Part shown: piece by piece, positions 24,411 through 32,114 of the stretch
Layout of the letters: each line of letters starts with the position of its first letter
Numbering within the stretch: the first letter of the stretch is position 1
Assembly: GCA_009840005.1 (NCBI GenBank)
Contig: VXOR01000061.1
Coordinates: forward strand, 1 to 64,000
Length of the DNA: 64,000 bases
Reading direction: 5' to 3'
Source of the DNA: Gemmatimonadota bacterium
GTDB taxonomy: Bacteria > Latescibacterota > UBA2968 > UBA8231
Notes under the pieces: model-generated
The model's database searches: none
Seen by the model: the letters and a program-made list of their open reading frames with translations, nothing else
What the model was told of the DNA's origin: nothing
Position numbers and translations under genes: made by a program

Positions 24411-25327
24411 TTGAACCATGCAATCGTCCGGCCCAACCCCTCGTCCGGCCCCACGCAGGGCGTCCAGCCAAGTAGGGAGCGGGCCTTGGCAATGTCGGGC
24501 AGGCGCACTCGGGGGTCGTCCTGCGGCAACTCACCGAAGGCGATGCCGCTCTTGGCCCCAGTCATGGCGATGATCTTGTGGGCCAAGTCCAACATGGTGA
24601 TTTCACTGGGGTTGCCAAGATTGACCGGAGTGGTCACGTCAGACAGCATGAGCTTGTAGAGGCCGGCGATCAGGTCGCTGTAATGGCAGATGCTGCGCGT
24701 TTGCTGACCGTCACCATAGACGGTCAGCTCGCGGCTCTTGAGGGCTTGGATGATGAAGTTGGGCACGGCCCGACCGTCGTCTTGGCGCATGCGCTCGCCA
24801 TACGTATTGAAAATACGCGCAATGCGCACATCCGTGCCGTGCATGCGGTGGTACGCCATAGTCATAGCCTCAGCAAAGCGCTTGGCCTCGTCGTACACGC
24901 CGCGGATGCCAATGGGATTGACGTTGCCGAGGTACTCTTCGGACTGGGGATGGACCAAGGGGTCGCCATAGACTTCCGACGTGGAGGCCAGCAGGAACTT
25001 GGCCTGCTTGGCCACGGCCAACCCCAAGGTCTTGTGCGTGCCCAACGCGCCGACCTTGAGGATGTTGATGCCCAACCTTTCAAAGTCGGCCGGGCTAGCC
25101 GGGCTGGCGAGGTGCAGGATGAAGTCGAGCGGACCATCTACGTGGATGTAGTTGGTAACATCGTATTGAACAAACTGGAATCGCGGATGACCGAGCAGAT
25201 GGGCAATGTTTTCGGGCCGGCCGGTGAGGAAGTTGTCCATGCAGATGATTTCGCAGCCTTTTTCCAGCAGTAGGTCGCTCAGATGCGACCCCAAGAAACC
25301 CGCGCCGCCGGTGATCAGCACGCGCAT
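24392..25327 (-). CDS. NAD-dependent epimerase/dehydratase, UDP-glucuronate decarboxylase-like
   Basis: Short-chain dehydrogenase fold of 311 residues. It shows [10 protein letters not shown] (Rossmann glycines, about 6-15), a conserved [11 protein letters not shown] segment, the ASPASP region, [11 protein letters not shown] (here [15 protein letters not shown]), YDEAKRFAE (catalytic Tyr-Lys) and [10 protein letters not shown], all matching UXS/UDP-glucuronate decarboxylase, which makes UDP-xylose for cell-surface glycans. Other sugar-nucleotide 4,6-dehydratase or decarboxylase activities are possible. The chosen ATG 25327 begins the Rossmann strand. It points toward the PmoA-like gene and efflux operon. 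Confidence 0.85.
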   Translation of the reverse strand: MRVLITGGAGFLGSHLSDLLLEKGCEIICMDNFLTGRPENIAHLLGHPRFQFVQYDVTNYIHVDGPLDFILHLASPASPADFERLGINILKVGALGTHKTLGLAVAKQAKFLLASTSEVYGDPLVHPQSEEYLGNVNPIGIRGVYDEAKRFAEAMTMAYHRMHGTDVRIARIFNTYGERMRQDDGRAVPNFIIQALKSRELTVYGDGQQTRSICHYSDLIAGLYKLMLSDVTTPVNLGNPSEITMLDLAHKIIAMTGAKSGIAFGELPQDDPRVRLPDIAKARSLLGWTPCVGPDEGLGRTIAWFKRELEK

Positions 25328-25506
25328 TATGTAGGCTCCCTCTTCGACAAGCTCAGATACCTTTCTCTGCTGGTGATCCGGCAATTCGCCGCTTGCTTTA
25401 CTCCTAAGTTAAGCAGCATAAAAATGTATTGCTGTCTTGAGGAACTTTCAACCTCGACGCGGGAACGCCGGCCTTAGAAAGCTGGAAGACCCGTGCATTT
25501 TGAACT

Positions 25507-25537
25507 ATATTTATGATTTATTATGAACCATAAATAT
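25507..25537 (+). promoter_or_regulatory. Inverted-repeat operator of the VapBC-like pair
   Basis: ATATTTATG (25507-25515) and CATAAATAT (25529-25537) are perfect 9-bp arms 11 bp upstream of the antitoxin ATG. The arrangement is typical for operators bound by ribbon-helix-helix antitoxins. The surrounding sequence is much richer in A+T than the housekeeping genes. Confidence 0.6.
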
Positions 25538-25548
25538 GAGGTAAAGAT

Positions 25549-25788
25549 ATGGAATCTCTGACTATCCACATGGACGATGCCTTGGCCCAACTCATACGCA
25601 AGAAAGCCGCTGCCGAGGGAAAAAGTCTAAACAAGACGATAAACGGTGTGCTAAAGGAGGCCTTGGGACTGCAACCGACGAATCATCGCGCTGATTTTTT
25701 GGATCAGTGCGGCGTGTGGAGCACCGAGGAACGGACTGCATTCGACGCCTTGACTCGCCGCCAAGTAGATCCTGGGGACTGGCAGTGA
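25549..25788 (+). CDS. VapB-like ribbon-helix-helix antitoxin
   Basis: A 79-residue protein with an N-terminal RHH segment (SLTIHMDDALAQLIRKKAAAEGKSLNKTINGVLKEAL) and a polar C-terminal tail for toxin contact. A GAGGTAAAG ribosome-binding region precedes the ATG. The stop codon overlaps the start of the toxin gene (GTGA). Neutralises the neighbouring PIN toxin. Confidence 0.85.
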   Translation: MESLTIHMDDALAQLIRKKAAAEGKSLNKTINGVLKEALGLQPTNHRADFLDQCGVWSTEERTAFDALTRRQVDPGDWQ

Positions 25789-26174
25789 AGGTCCTATTGG
25801 ATACCAATGCGTTAAGTGCCCTGTGGAACGGCGACGAGCGCGTACTTGATGCCTTGGGTCAGGCGGAGTGCGTGTTCATGTCTATCATCGTGCTCGGAGA
25901 ATTATTCGCCGGTTTTCGCGGGGGGACGCGGCTTAAAGAAAATCGCGCCCGTTTGGCTGGGTTTTTAGCCAAACCCACCGTGCGCACACTCGAATTATCT
26001 ACTGAGACGGCCGAGGTTTACGGTCAGATCAAGGATGCACTGAAGAAGGCCGGTACGCCTGTACCCATTAATGATGTCTGGCTATCGGCTCAAGCTATTG
26101 AAACCGGCTCGGTTTTGATCACTTTTGACAACCACTTTGGCAACGTGCCTGGGGTCCGTCTGTGGGACCCCTAA
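25785..26174 (+). CDS. VapC-like PIN-domain toxin
   Basis: A 129-residue PIN ribonuclease beginning with GTG at 25785 (VKVLLDTNALSALWNGDERV); an upstream in-frame ATG at 25707 lies inside the antitoxin and is rejected. The first catalytic Asp is in LLDTNALS, the conserved Glu in MSIIVLGELFAGFRGG, and the later Asp in PINDVWLSAQAIE, followed by VLITFDNHFGNVPGV. All catalytic positions look present, so the pair seems functional. The 3' end is 37 bp from the end of the PhyH gene, which reads the other way. Confidence 0.88.
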   Translation: MKVLLDTNALSALWNGDERVLDALGQAECVFMSIIVLGELFAGFRGGTRLKENRARLAGFLAKPTVRTLELSTETAEVYGQIKDALKKAGTPVPINDVWLSAQAIETGSVLITFDNHFGNVPGVRLWDP

Positions 26175-26211
26175 CCGCTCAGCGTTCTTCCGAGTTGAGC
26201 CTCGACCACGC

Positions 26212-26979
26212 CTAACCCTGAGAGGTCTCCAGCCCCATCTTCTGGTGCTGGCTTTGCAGGGACTCTTGGTATCTCCGCCGGCCCTCCTCATCGATCTTGC
26301 AACTGACGCCTTCGAAGACCATGGCAAAGGCGCGGCGGTGGCGCTGCGACGAGCTATTGGGATCGGCGCGGTGGATGACTTCGCCGTGGTGGACCACCGC
26401 GTCGCCGGGCTGCAAATGCACCGCGACTTCATTGGCTTGGTCTTGGGGGCCGTAATCGGCAATGCCCTGCGAAAAACCCAAGACCGCAGTGCGGTTATGC
26501 GGCCGGATGCCCTTGAGATGAGAGCCGGGGCTGTAGCGCAGACAGCCGTTTTCCTCGTCAACCGGGTCGAGGGCCAGCCAAATGGAGGCGACGTTGGGCG
26601 GCGTGAGGTTGAAGTAGAAATTGTCCTGATGCGGCGGCGTGGGGTGTTCGGTCTGCGGCGGCTTGTTGAACCACTCGGGTTGGCTCACCTGCGCGGCTTC
26701 GCCGATGAGGGTCTGGGCCAAAGCCCTCCAGCGCGGTTGGTCGCGGTATTCGGAGAAGAAGGCGTCGTATTTGCCCATGTGCTGTAGTTGTTTCAGGGTT
26801 TCGGGCCGGTCCTTGTCTTGGTAGAAGGCGGCCTGATCGGGCAGGGTCGGCACCACTTCGCGGACGTAGCGGTCGACTTGGGCCGTTAGGTCTTTGAGTT
26901 CGTCGGGGGGCAGGAAGTTGCGCACGAGGACGAAGCCGTCGCGGTCATAATCAGCTTTATAGACAGTGTAGTCGGACAT
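26212..26979 (-). CDS. Phytanoyl-CoA dioxygenase family protein (PhyH)
   Basis: Fe(II)/2-oxoglutarate-dependent dioxygenase, 255 residues. It has the iron-binding HxD (HQD, H117 and D119) in PTPPHQDNFYFNLTPP, a distal His in GDAVVHHGEVIHRADPN (about 195-206), and an Arg in RRAFAMVFEG that binds 2-oxoglutarate. The real substrate is unknown, as in most bacterial PhyH proteins. There are three PhyH-type proteins in this window. The ATG is followed by a full-length N-terminus (MSDYTVYKADYDRDGFVLVRNFL), so the start is secure. Confidence 0.88.
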   Translation of the reverse strand: MSDYTVYKADYDRDGFVLVRNFLPPDELKDLTAQVDRYVREVVPTLPDQAAFYQDKDRPETLKQLQHMGKYDAFFSEYRDQPRWRALAQTLIGEAAQVSQPEWFNKPPQTEHPTPPHQDNFYFNLTPPNVASIWLALDPVDEENGCLRYSPGSHLKGIRPHNRTAVLGFSQGIADYGPQDQANEVAVHLQPGDAVVHHGEVIHRADPNSSSQRHRRAFAMVFEGVSCKIDEEGRRRYQESLQSQHQKMGLETSQG

Positions 26980-27122
26980 GGTGGCGCTCCCTTCGGCTCT
27001 GCTCAGAGCAGGCTCTCGGTTTTTTTGGTCGCTCTGCGAAATGGACTCGTATTCAACCCTATCATCTTAACTAACTTCGTCACATAATGACAGTCAATGC
27101 GCTCTATCCCCGATTTTTTTCA

Positions 27123-27189
27123 TGTCAACTAAAATTTTAGTTGACAAGCCAAATGCCATTGAGTATGTTCAACTAAATTCTTAGTTGAA
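27123..27189 (+). promoter_or_regulatory. BlaI-type promoter with two palindromic operators
   Basis: Operator 1, a 24-bp perfect palindrome TGTCAACTAAAATTTTAGTT...GACA (27123-27146), contains the -35 hexamer TTGACA at 27141-27146. Operator 2 (27168-27189), TTCAACTAA-ATTC-TTAGTTGAA, has 9-bp perfect arms and covers the end of the -10 TATGTT (27164-27169). The -35/-10 spacing is 17 bp. The two operators overlap the promoter elements, so bound repressor would block RNA polymerase. The gene start is 11 bp past operator 2. Confidence 0.82.
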
Positions 27190-27199
27190 AGGACTTGTC

Positions 27200-27607
27200 A
27201 TGGCTACCAGAGATAAACCCGACAAAAAACTGACCCCGCTCGAAACGCTCATTATGAACGTCCTGTGGGACGAGTCGCCCGCGGCCGTCAAACAGGTGCA
27301 AGAGCGGCTAACGTCCGTCAAACCGATGGCCTACAATACCGTGCTGACCATAATGCGCATCCTGCGCGAGAAGGGCTTTGTGGTTTCGGAACGAGAAGGC
27401 CGCTCCGATCTCTATCGCCCGGTGGTCACGCGCGAGGACATGGGGCGGCGCTCGCTGGGCGAAGTTATCGACTCGTTCTTTGCCGGCTCGGCCGAAGCAT
27501 TAGTCAGCCAACTGCTGGACGGCCAGTCGCTCAGCGACGAGGAATTGACAGCGATACGGGCGGAGTTAGACCGAACCCTTGAGCGCAGAAAAGGAGACCC
27601 GCGATGA
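27200..27607 (+). CDS. BlaI/MecI-family transcriptional repressor
   Basis: A 135-residue winged-helix repressor. The N-terminus has KLTPLETLIMNVLWDESPAAVKQVQERL and AYNTVLTIMRILREKGFVVSEREGRSDLYRP, typical of BlaI/CopY, and the C-terminal half is the dimerisation helix with the region normally cut by the partner protease. The start is ATG 27200, with AAAGGA upstream. It likely represses itself and the M56 gene by binding the palindromes at 27123-27189. The stop overlaps the M56 start (ATGA). Derepression signal unknown. Confidence 0.9.
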   Translation: MATRDKPDKKLTPLETLIMNVLWDESPAAVKQVQERLTSVKPMAYNTVLTIMRILREKGFVVSEREGRSDLYRPVVTREDMGRRSLGEVIDSFFAGSAEALVSQLLDGQSLSDEELTAIRAELDRTLERRKGDPR

Positions 27608-29130
27608 ACGCGGCTTTAAACGAGTTAGGTAACCAGCTATTCGGTTGGTTTAGTCAGCTAAGTATCGAGTTAGCAGCGCTGGCGGTCTTAGTCCTAGTCA
27701 CCAGTCGCCTATTGTCAATAAAATCGCCGGCCTTGCGTCACCTGTTGTGGGCGATCGTGCTGCTCAAGCCGCTCGTTTCCATCGCGGTCAGCTCTCCCTA
27801 TACGCTATTCACACCGTTCGCGTCACTCTTGGAACCCAGTCAGGACACCCTCGCATTCTCGCCTGTCGAGGTGCAAGCAGCGGCTTCTCCGACAATTGCC
27901 ACAAATAGTGTGCCGCTTACTACAGCCGGCTGGGGAGCGATACTGTGGATAGTAGGTGCGGCGCTGCTCATCGGGCGAATCCTGATCGGCTACGGCATCG
28001 TCTGGTGCTTGCGGCAGCAGGCACAAGTGCAGCATGACGGGCCTCTTTGCGACGCCCTGCAGCAAGCGCGTCGGACGCTCGACGGCTATCCCAAGGTCGA
28101 GGTGGCAACCTCCCCTTCTATCAGTTCGCCGATGGCGCTGGGCATCCTGAGACCGATCATTGTTTTCCCCGCCGATCTCGTGAAGAAACTCAGCGCCGAT
28201 AAACTCTCCTTGATTCTCATGCACGAGCTGGCACACGTGCGCCGCTGGGACAACCTCACGCTGCTACTACAGCGGTTGATCTCCGCCGTATTGTTCTTCC
28301 ATCCCGCCGTGTGGCTGTGCGGTCGCATGTTGCGGCGGGAAGCCGAACAGGCCTGCGACGATCTCGTCGTATGCGTCACCGGCCGCTCAGAAGCCTATGC
28401 GCGCGGCCTTGCTCACGTCGCCGAACAGGCGGCTCACTTAAACCCTTTAATACGGAGAATCCCCACGATGAACGCCTTTGCAGCAGAATCGGATTTGGCA
28501 CTGAGAATTCGTAGGACGCTTGGCGGTAGTGCGCGCCGGATGGGCATGCGAGCGCGCGTGTTGGCAGTCGTACTGCTATGCCCCCTAGCCGTCGTGACGC
28601 TGCCCTCTTGTGGTATTACTTCGAAAGTATCCAAAGGCGCGGCTGAGTCGAGTTCGGATAACAGAATCTGGCGGCAGGCAATGGCGACAGATCCAGACGA
28701 ATGGTCTGAGGAGTTGAAAACCCAGCTTCTCATGCTCAAACCCGGCAGCACCATCGAAGAAATCGCCGAGGAGGTCCGGCGAAAGGCATTCTTCGAGGAG
28801 GTCCGTCAGCGCATGCCCTATCAAGAGGCACCCGGGCCGGACGAATGGCCCGATGAACTGAAGGCCCAGCTTCGCGTGCTCAAACCCGTTACCCCGACCA
28901 TCTCGTATGAAATAGCCACCGCCACATCGGCTGAATTAGCTATCTATGATGTAGCCGGATGGCACGTTCGAACTTTTGCTTTGGACCATCAGAGTCCTGG
29001 CAAATATAGCATCGTCTGGGACGGGCGGGACGATGCCGGTCGCGAGCTCAGCGATGGTTTGTACTTCTATAGGTTGAAAACCGAAGACGCAGAGGCGGAG
29101 TTTGTGGGCAAGACGATGTTGGTTAGATAA
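27604..29130 (+). CDS. BlaR1/MecR1-like M56 metalloprotease with C-terminal FlgD-like Ig module
   Basis: Integral membrane zinc metalloprotease, 508 residues. The N-terminal part has several transmembrane helices (LAALAVLVLVTSRLL and others). The zinc motif is HELAH (207-211) in SLILMHELAHVRRWDNL, with a downstream EAEQACDDLVV segment giving the third ligand. In BlaR1/MecR1 the C-terminus is a beta-lactam-binding sensor; here it is instead a linker followed by an FlgD_ig-like module (VAGWHVRTFALDHQSPGKYSIVWDG...YFYRLKTE). The signal sensed is therefore not expected to be beta-lactam. It should cleave the repressor encoded just upstream. Confidence 0.82.
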   Translation: MNAALNELGNQLFGWFSQLSIELAALAVLVLVTSRLLSIKSPALRHLLWAIVLLKPLVSIAVSSPYTLFTPFASLLEPSQDTLAFSPVEVQAAASPTIATNSVPLTTAGWGAILWIVGAALLIGRILIGYGIVWCLRQQAQVQHDGPLCDALQQARRTLDGYPKVEVATSPSISSPMALGILRPIIVFPADLVKKLSADKLSLILMHELAHVRRWDNLTLLLQRLISAVLFFHPAVWLCGRMLRREAEQACDDLVVCVTGRSEAYARGLAHVAEQAAHLNPLIRRIPTMNAFAAESDLALRIRRTLGGSARRMGMRARVLAVVLLCPLAVVTLPSCGITSKVSKGAAESSSDNRIWRQAMATDPDEWSEELKTQLLMLKPGSTIEEIAEEVRRKAFFEEVRQRMPYQEAPGPDEWPDELKAQLRVLKPVTPTISYEIATATSAELAIYDVAGWHVRTFALDHQSPGKYSIVWDGRDDAGRELSDGLYFYRLKTEDAEAEFVGKTMLVR

Positions 29131-29197
29131 CCATCAGACGCGCACCCGCAAGATGGCCAAGCTCCAATCAATGTTTACTTTTGGCACACAGCACAAT

Positions 29198-29225
29198 GTA
29201 GGGGCGACCGGCCTGTCGCCCCTAC
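29198..29225. repeat. Palindromic intergenic hairpin repeat
   Basis: GTAGGGGCGAC and GTCGCCCCTAC form 11-bp perfect arms around CGGCCT. A similar hairpin is at 61812-61840. The element is in the gap after the M56 gene and ahead of a solo copy of the MITE end (29232-29250). It may act as an RNA terminator but has no U-run, so a REP-like repeat is more likely. Confidence 0.65.
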
Positions 29226-29250
29226 CTCGATGCGTAACAGCAGTTCCTAG

Positions 29251-29306
29251 TAAAAGGTGTCAATGGTTAGACGAGTTTTACAAGGAGTGATTCTCATAGT
29301 TAGCGT
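29251..29306 (+). repeat. Duplicated 5' end of the glycoside-hydrolase-like gene
   Basis: This 56-bp block matches 30567-30622 (46/56 identical). The match covers the ribosome-binding region and first codons of the gene at 30573. Here the frame reads MSMVRRVLQGVILIV and fails shortly afterwards. The two copies are direct repeats about 1.3 kb apart and bracket the DUF4143 ATPase gene. Confidence 0.75.
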
Positions 29307-29317
29307 GAAGCAGCACT

Positions 29318-30496
29318 TCAACCGACCGTTGCCGCTAACTCCCCAACATCCCGCCATCCCAAGACGATGCCGTGAGCGCGTTCCTGACGCTCCTCGCCAC
29401 TGTAGATCAGATAGTAGTCCTGCTCCACCGGCAAGGCCGCCGCCAATTTCCTATAGTAGCGCAGACCCTTAAACTGATCCGTCCCCAGCGTCGCACCCGC
29501 CTTGATTTCGACCACCTGCCGCCGACCGCCCCGTTCGTAGAGCAAGTCCAACTCGTTGCCGATGTTGTTGCGCCAGAAGTAGAGGTCTGGACGGCGGCCC
29601 GCGTTGACGTGTTGTTTGATTATCTCGGCGATGACCCAATTCTCAAAAATCGGCCCGCGTAAATAGTGGGTGGCGAGTTGGCCAGCCGACTCCAGCCCCA
29701 AAAGCGAGCAGAGCAGGCCCGTGTCGTAGAAGTAGAGCTTGGGCGATTTAATGAGCCGCTTGGAAAAATTCTCGTGATGCGGATAGAGCAGGAAGGCGAT
29801 ATAACTCGCTTCCAATACTGAAATCCAAGCGCGCACCGTCTTGTAGTTGATTCCCAAGTCATTGCCGAGGCCGCTCAAGTCGAGCAATTGTCCGACGCGC
29901 CCAGCACAGACCCGCAAAAATCGCTGGAAAGCGCTCAGATCGCCGATATTGCGCAGGCTCCTCACATCGCGTTCGACATAGGTCTGGATATAGGCCGGAT
30001 AGTAGTCGAGCGGAGCGACGCCGCGATCATAGAGGACGGGATAGCCGCCCTTGAACAGGCTTTCGTCCAGACTTAAATCGGCGTTTGTCGCAAGCTCCTG
30101 TTGAGAAAAGGGCAACAGCGTGTGCAGGGCGACGCGTCCGGCCAGCGATTGGCTGACCTGCTCCAGCAGCAAGAAATTTTGCGAACCCGTAAGGACGAAT
30201 TGGCCCATAGTGCCACGCTCATCTACCAGAACCTGCAAATAGGAGAACAACGCCGGCACCTTCTGCGCCTCGTCGATGATTAGCCCTTGGCCCTCATACC
30301 TCTCCAGAAAGCGCCGTGGATCTTCTTCAGCAGCTAAACGATCGTCGAGCCGTTCGAGATTGACGTAGGCGTAGTCGGGGAAAACCTCGCGTACGAGCGT
30401 AGTCTTGCCCGACTGACGCGGGCCGGAGACCGAGAGGATTGGATAGAGCGAGGCCAGCTTTTTGAGCTGGAAACTGAGCTGACGTTGGATATACAT
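29318..30496 (-). CDS. DUF4143 AAA-type ATPase
   Basis: A 392-residue ATPase. It has Walker A GPRQSGKTT (about 25-33), Walker B GLIIDEAQKVPA (about 70-81), and a sensor segment in FVLTGSQNFLLLEQVSQSLAGRV. The C-terminal region (TYVERDVRSLRNIGDLSAFQRFL... to RGGRRQVVEIKAG) is DUF4143, whose last part contains a PD-(D/E)XK-like 'E-x-K' (VEIKAG). These proteins are widespread and mobile; their role is not established. The gene lies between direct repeats of the neighbouring gene's 5' end, and an A+T-rich inverted repeat lies at its promoter. Confidence 0.85.
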   Translation of the reverse strand: MYIQRQLSFQLKKLASLYPILSVSGPRQSGKTTLVREVFPDYAYVNLERLDDRLAAEEDPRRFLERYEGQGLIIDEAQKVPALFSYLQVLVDERGTMGQFVLTGSQNFLLLEQVSQSLAGRVALHTLLPFSQQELATNADLSLDESLFKGGYPVLYDRGVAPLDYYPAYIQTYVERDVRSLRNIGDLSAFQRFLRVCAGRVGQLLDLSGLGNDLGINYKTVRAWISVLEASYIAFLLYPHHENFSKRLIKSPKLYFYDTGLLCSLLGLESAGQLATHYLRGPIFENWVIAEIIKQHVNAGRRPDLYFWRNNIGNELDLLYERGGRRQVVEIKAGATLGTDQFKGLRYYRKLAAALPVEQDYYLIYSGEERQERAHGIVLGWRDVGELAATVG

Positions 30497-30500
30497 TATT

Positions 30501-30531
30501 TACAATATAGTATCTGAAATCCTATTTTGTA
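30501..30531 (-). promoter_or_regulatory. Inverted repeat at the DUF4143 ATPase promoter
   Basis: TACAATATAG (30501-30510) and CTATTTTGTA (30522-30531) are inverted with 8 of 10 bases paired, 5-35 bp upstream of the ATPase start on the minus strand. A TTTACA (-35-like) overlaps one arm and TATATT (-10-like) overlaps the other on the minus strand. Likely a promoter and operator, but spacing is not ideal (18 bp). Confidence 0.4.
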
Positions 30532-30572
30532 AAGAAATTGGCAACAATGTTTACCTTTGAAAGAGGTAAAAG

Positions 30573-32114
30573 GTGTCAATAGTCCGACGAGTTTTACCGG
30601 TGGTGATTCTCATGGTTATCTTCTCGCTCGGCGTAGCTTCCGCTGAATCTACACAAGACTTGGAGATAAACATGGTCGAACGTTGGGGCGTGTATGAACT
30701 CACGCTAACCGGCCCGGAGACGGGCAATCCATTCGTCGATGTCGAATTGACAGCAGAATTTGCACTAAACGGTCGAGTTTTCGCGCCGCACGGATTTTAC
30801 GATGGAGACGGCGTGTACAAAATTCGCTTCATGCCCGATGCGGTCGGCGAATGGACGTATATCACAAAAAGCAACCACGCCGCCCTTGACGGCAAGATCG
30901 GCCAGTTTACGTGCATTGCACCATCCGCAGACAATCACGGACCCGTGCACATTCACAACGACTTCTACTTCCAGTATGCCGACGGAACGCCCTATCACCA
31001 GTTCGGGACAACCTGTTACGCTTGGGCGCATCAAGGGGAAACCATGGAGGAACAAACGCTCGAAACCCTCGCCAACGCACCGTTCAACAAGCTGCGGATG
31101 TGCATCTTTCCCAAGGATTACGTGTACAACAAAAACGAGCCGATCTACTATCCGTTCGCGGGCACACCGCTGAAAAATTGGGACTTCACGCGCTTTAATC
31201 CCGAGTTCTGGCGTCACTTTGAGCAGCGCGTGCTCGACCTTTTACAGCTTGGTATTGAAGCAGATTTAATCCTGTTTCACACCTATGATCGCTGGGATTT
31301 CGAGAACATGGACGCGGCCAGTGACGACCGCTACATCCGCTACGCCGTCGCTCGATTAGCCGCTTTCCGCAATGTGTGGTGGTCGCTGGCCAATGAATAC
31401 GACTTTATGCCAGCGAAAGAAGAATCAGATTGGGATCGGTTTTTCCAAATCATCCGCGACCACGACCCGTATCAGCGGCTGCGCGGAATTCACAATGGGC
31501 GGCGCTGGTACGACCACGGCAAGGAGTGGGTAACGCACACCAGTATTCAAACCTCCAACATGGCGCACGGTATCCGCTATCGCAGCCAATACAAAAAACC
31601 CGTGATTTACGATGAATGCCGCTACGAGGGCGACATTCCGCAGGGATGGGGAAACATCAGCGCGCAACAGATGGTGCAACACTTTTGGGCGGGGACTGTT
31701 TCCGGCTGCCACGTCGGGCACGGAGAAACGTACAAACACCCCGAAGACTTACTCTGGTGGGCCAAAGGCGGCGTGCTACACGGCGACAACCCGCAGCGGA
31801 TCGCATTCCTCAAATCGTTTATGGCAACTGCACCGGCGTTTGACGCGCTCGAACCAATCGGCGACGACAGCGGGCGGTATGTCCTCGCCAAACCTGGGGA
31901 ATACTATCTCGTTTACACCACCGACCCGCAGACGATAACCCTCGAATTGTTGGGCAATCAACCGTATAAAATCGACGCCGTCGATACGTGGAACATGGAA
32001 GTCGTCCCCATTGGGACGGCACAACCGGGAGCATATACATTCGCTGCGCCATACAGCGACTTTGCGTACCGCTTTACGCCTCTCTACTCCGATTCCTCCA
32101 GCGTCTCGTCATAA
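30573..32114 (+). CDS. Glycoside-hydrolase-like secreted protein (DUF5060/DUF4038/DUF5605)
   Basis: A 513-residue exported protein with a signal peptide (VVILMVIFSLGVASAE). An N-terminal beta domain (about 30-115, VERWGVYELTLTGPETGNPF...) matches DUF5060. A TIM-barrel follows (FGTTCYAWAHQ, LRMCIFPKDYVYNKN) with a probable acid/base Glu in NVWWSLANEYDF and a nucleophile Glu in KPVIYDECRYEG. The C-terminus resembles DUF5605 beta modules. Homologues are apiosidase-like or endoglycosidases of plant and algal polysaccharides. The start is GTG at 30573, with GAGG upstream. It overlaps the convergent sulfatase by 31 bp at the 3' end. Its 5' end is duplicated at 29251-29306. Confidence 0.8.
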   Translation: MSIVRRVLPVVILMVIFSLGVASAESTQDLEINMVERWGVYELTLTGPETGNPFVDVELTAEFALNGRVFAPHGFYDGDGVYKIRFMPDAVGEWTYITKSNHAALDGKIGQFTCIAPSADNHGPVHIHNDFYFQYADGTPYHQFGTTCYAWAHQGETMEEQTLETLANAPFNKLRMCIFPKDYVYNKNEPIYYPFAGTPLKNWDFTRFNPEFWRHFEQRVLDLLQLGIEADLILFHTYDRWDFENMDAASDDRYIRYAVARLAAFRNVWWSLANEYDFMPAKEESDWDRFFQIIRDHDPYQRLRGIHNGRRWYDHGKEWVTHTSIQTSNMAHGIRYRSQYKKPVIYDECRYEGDIPQGWGNISAQQMVQHFWAGTVSGCHVGHGETYKHPEDLLWWAKGGVLHGDNPQRIAFLKSFMATAPAFDALEPIGDDSGRYVLAKPGEYYLVYTTDPQTITLELLGNQPYKIDAVDTWNMEVVPIGTAQPGAYTFAAPYSDFAYRFTPLYSDSSSVSS

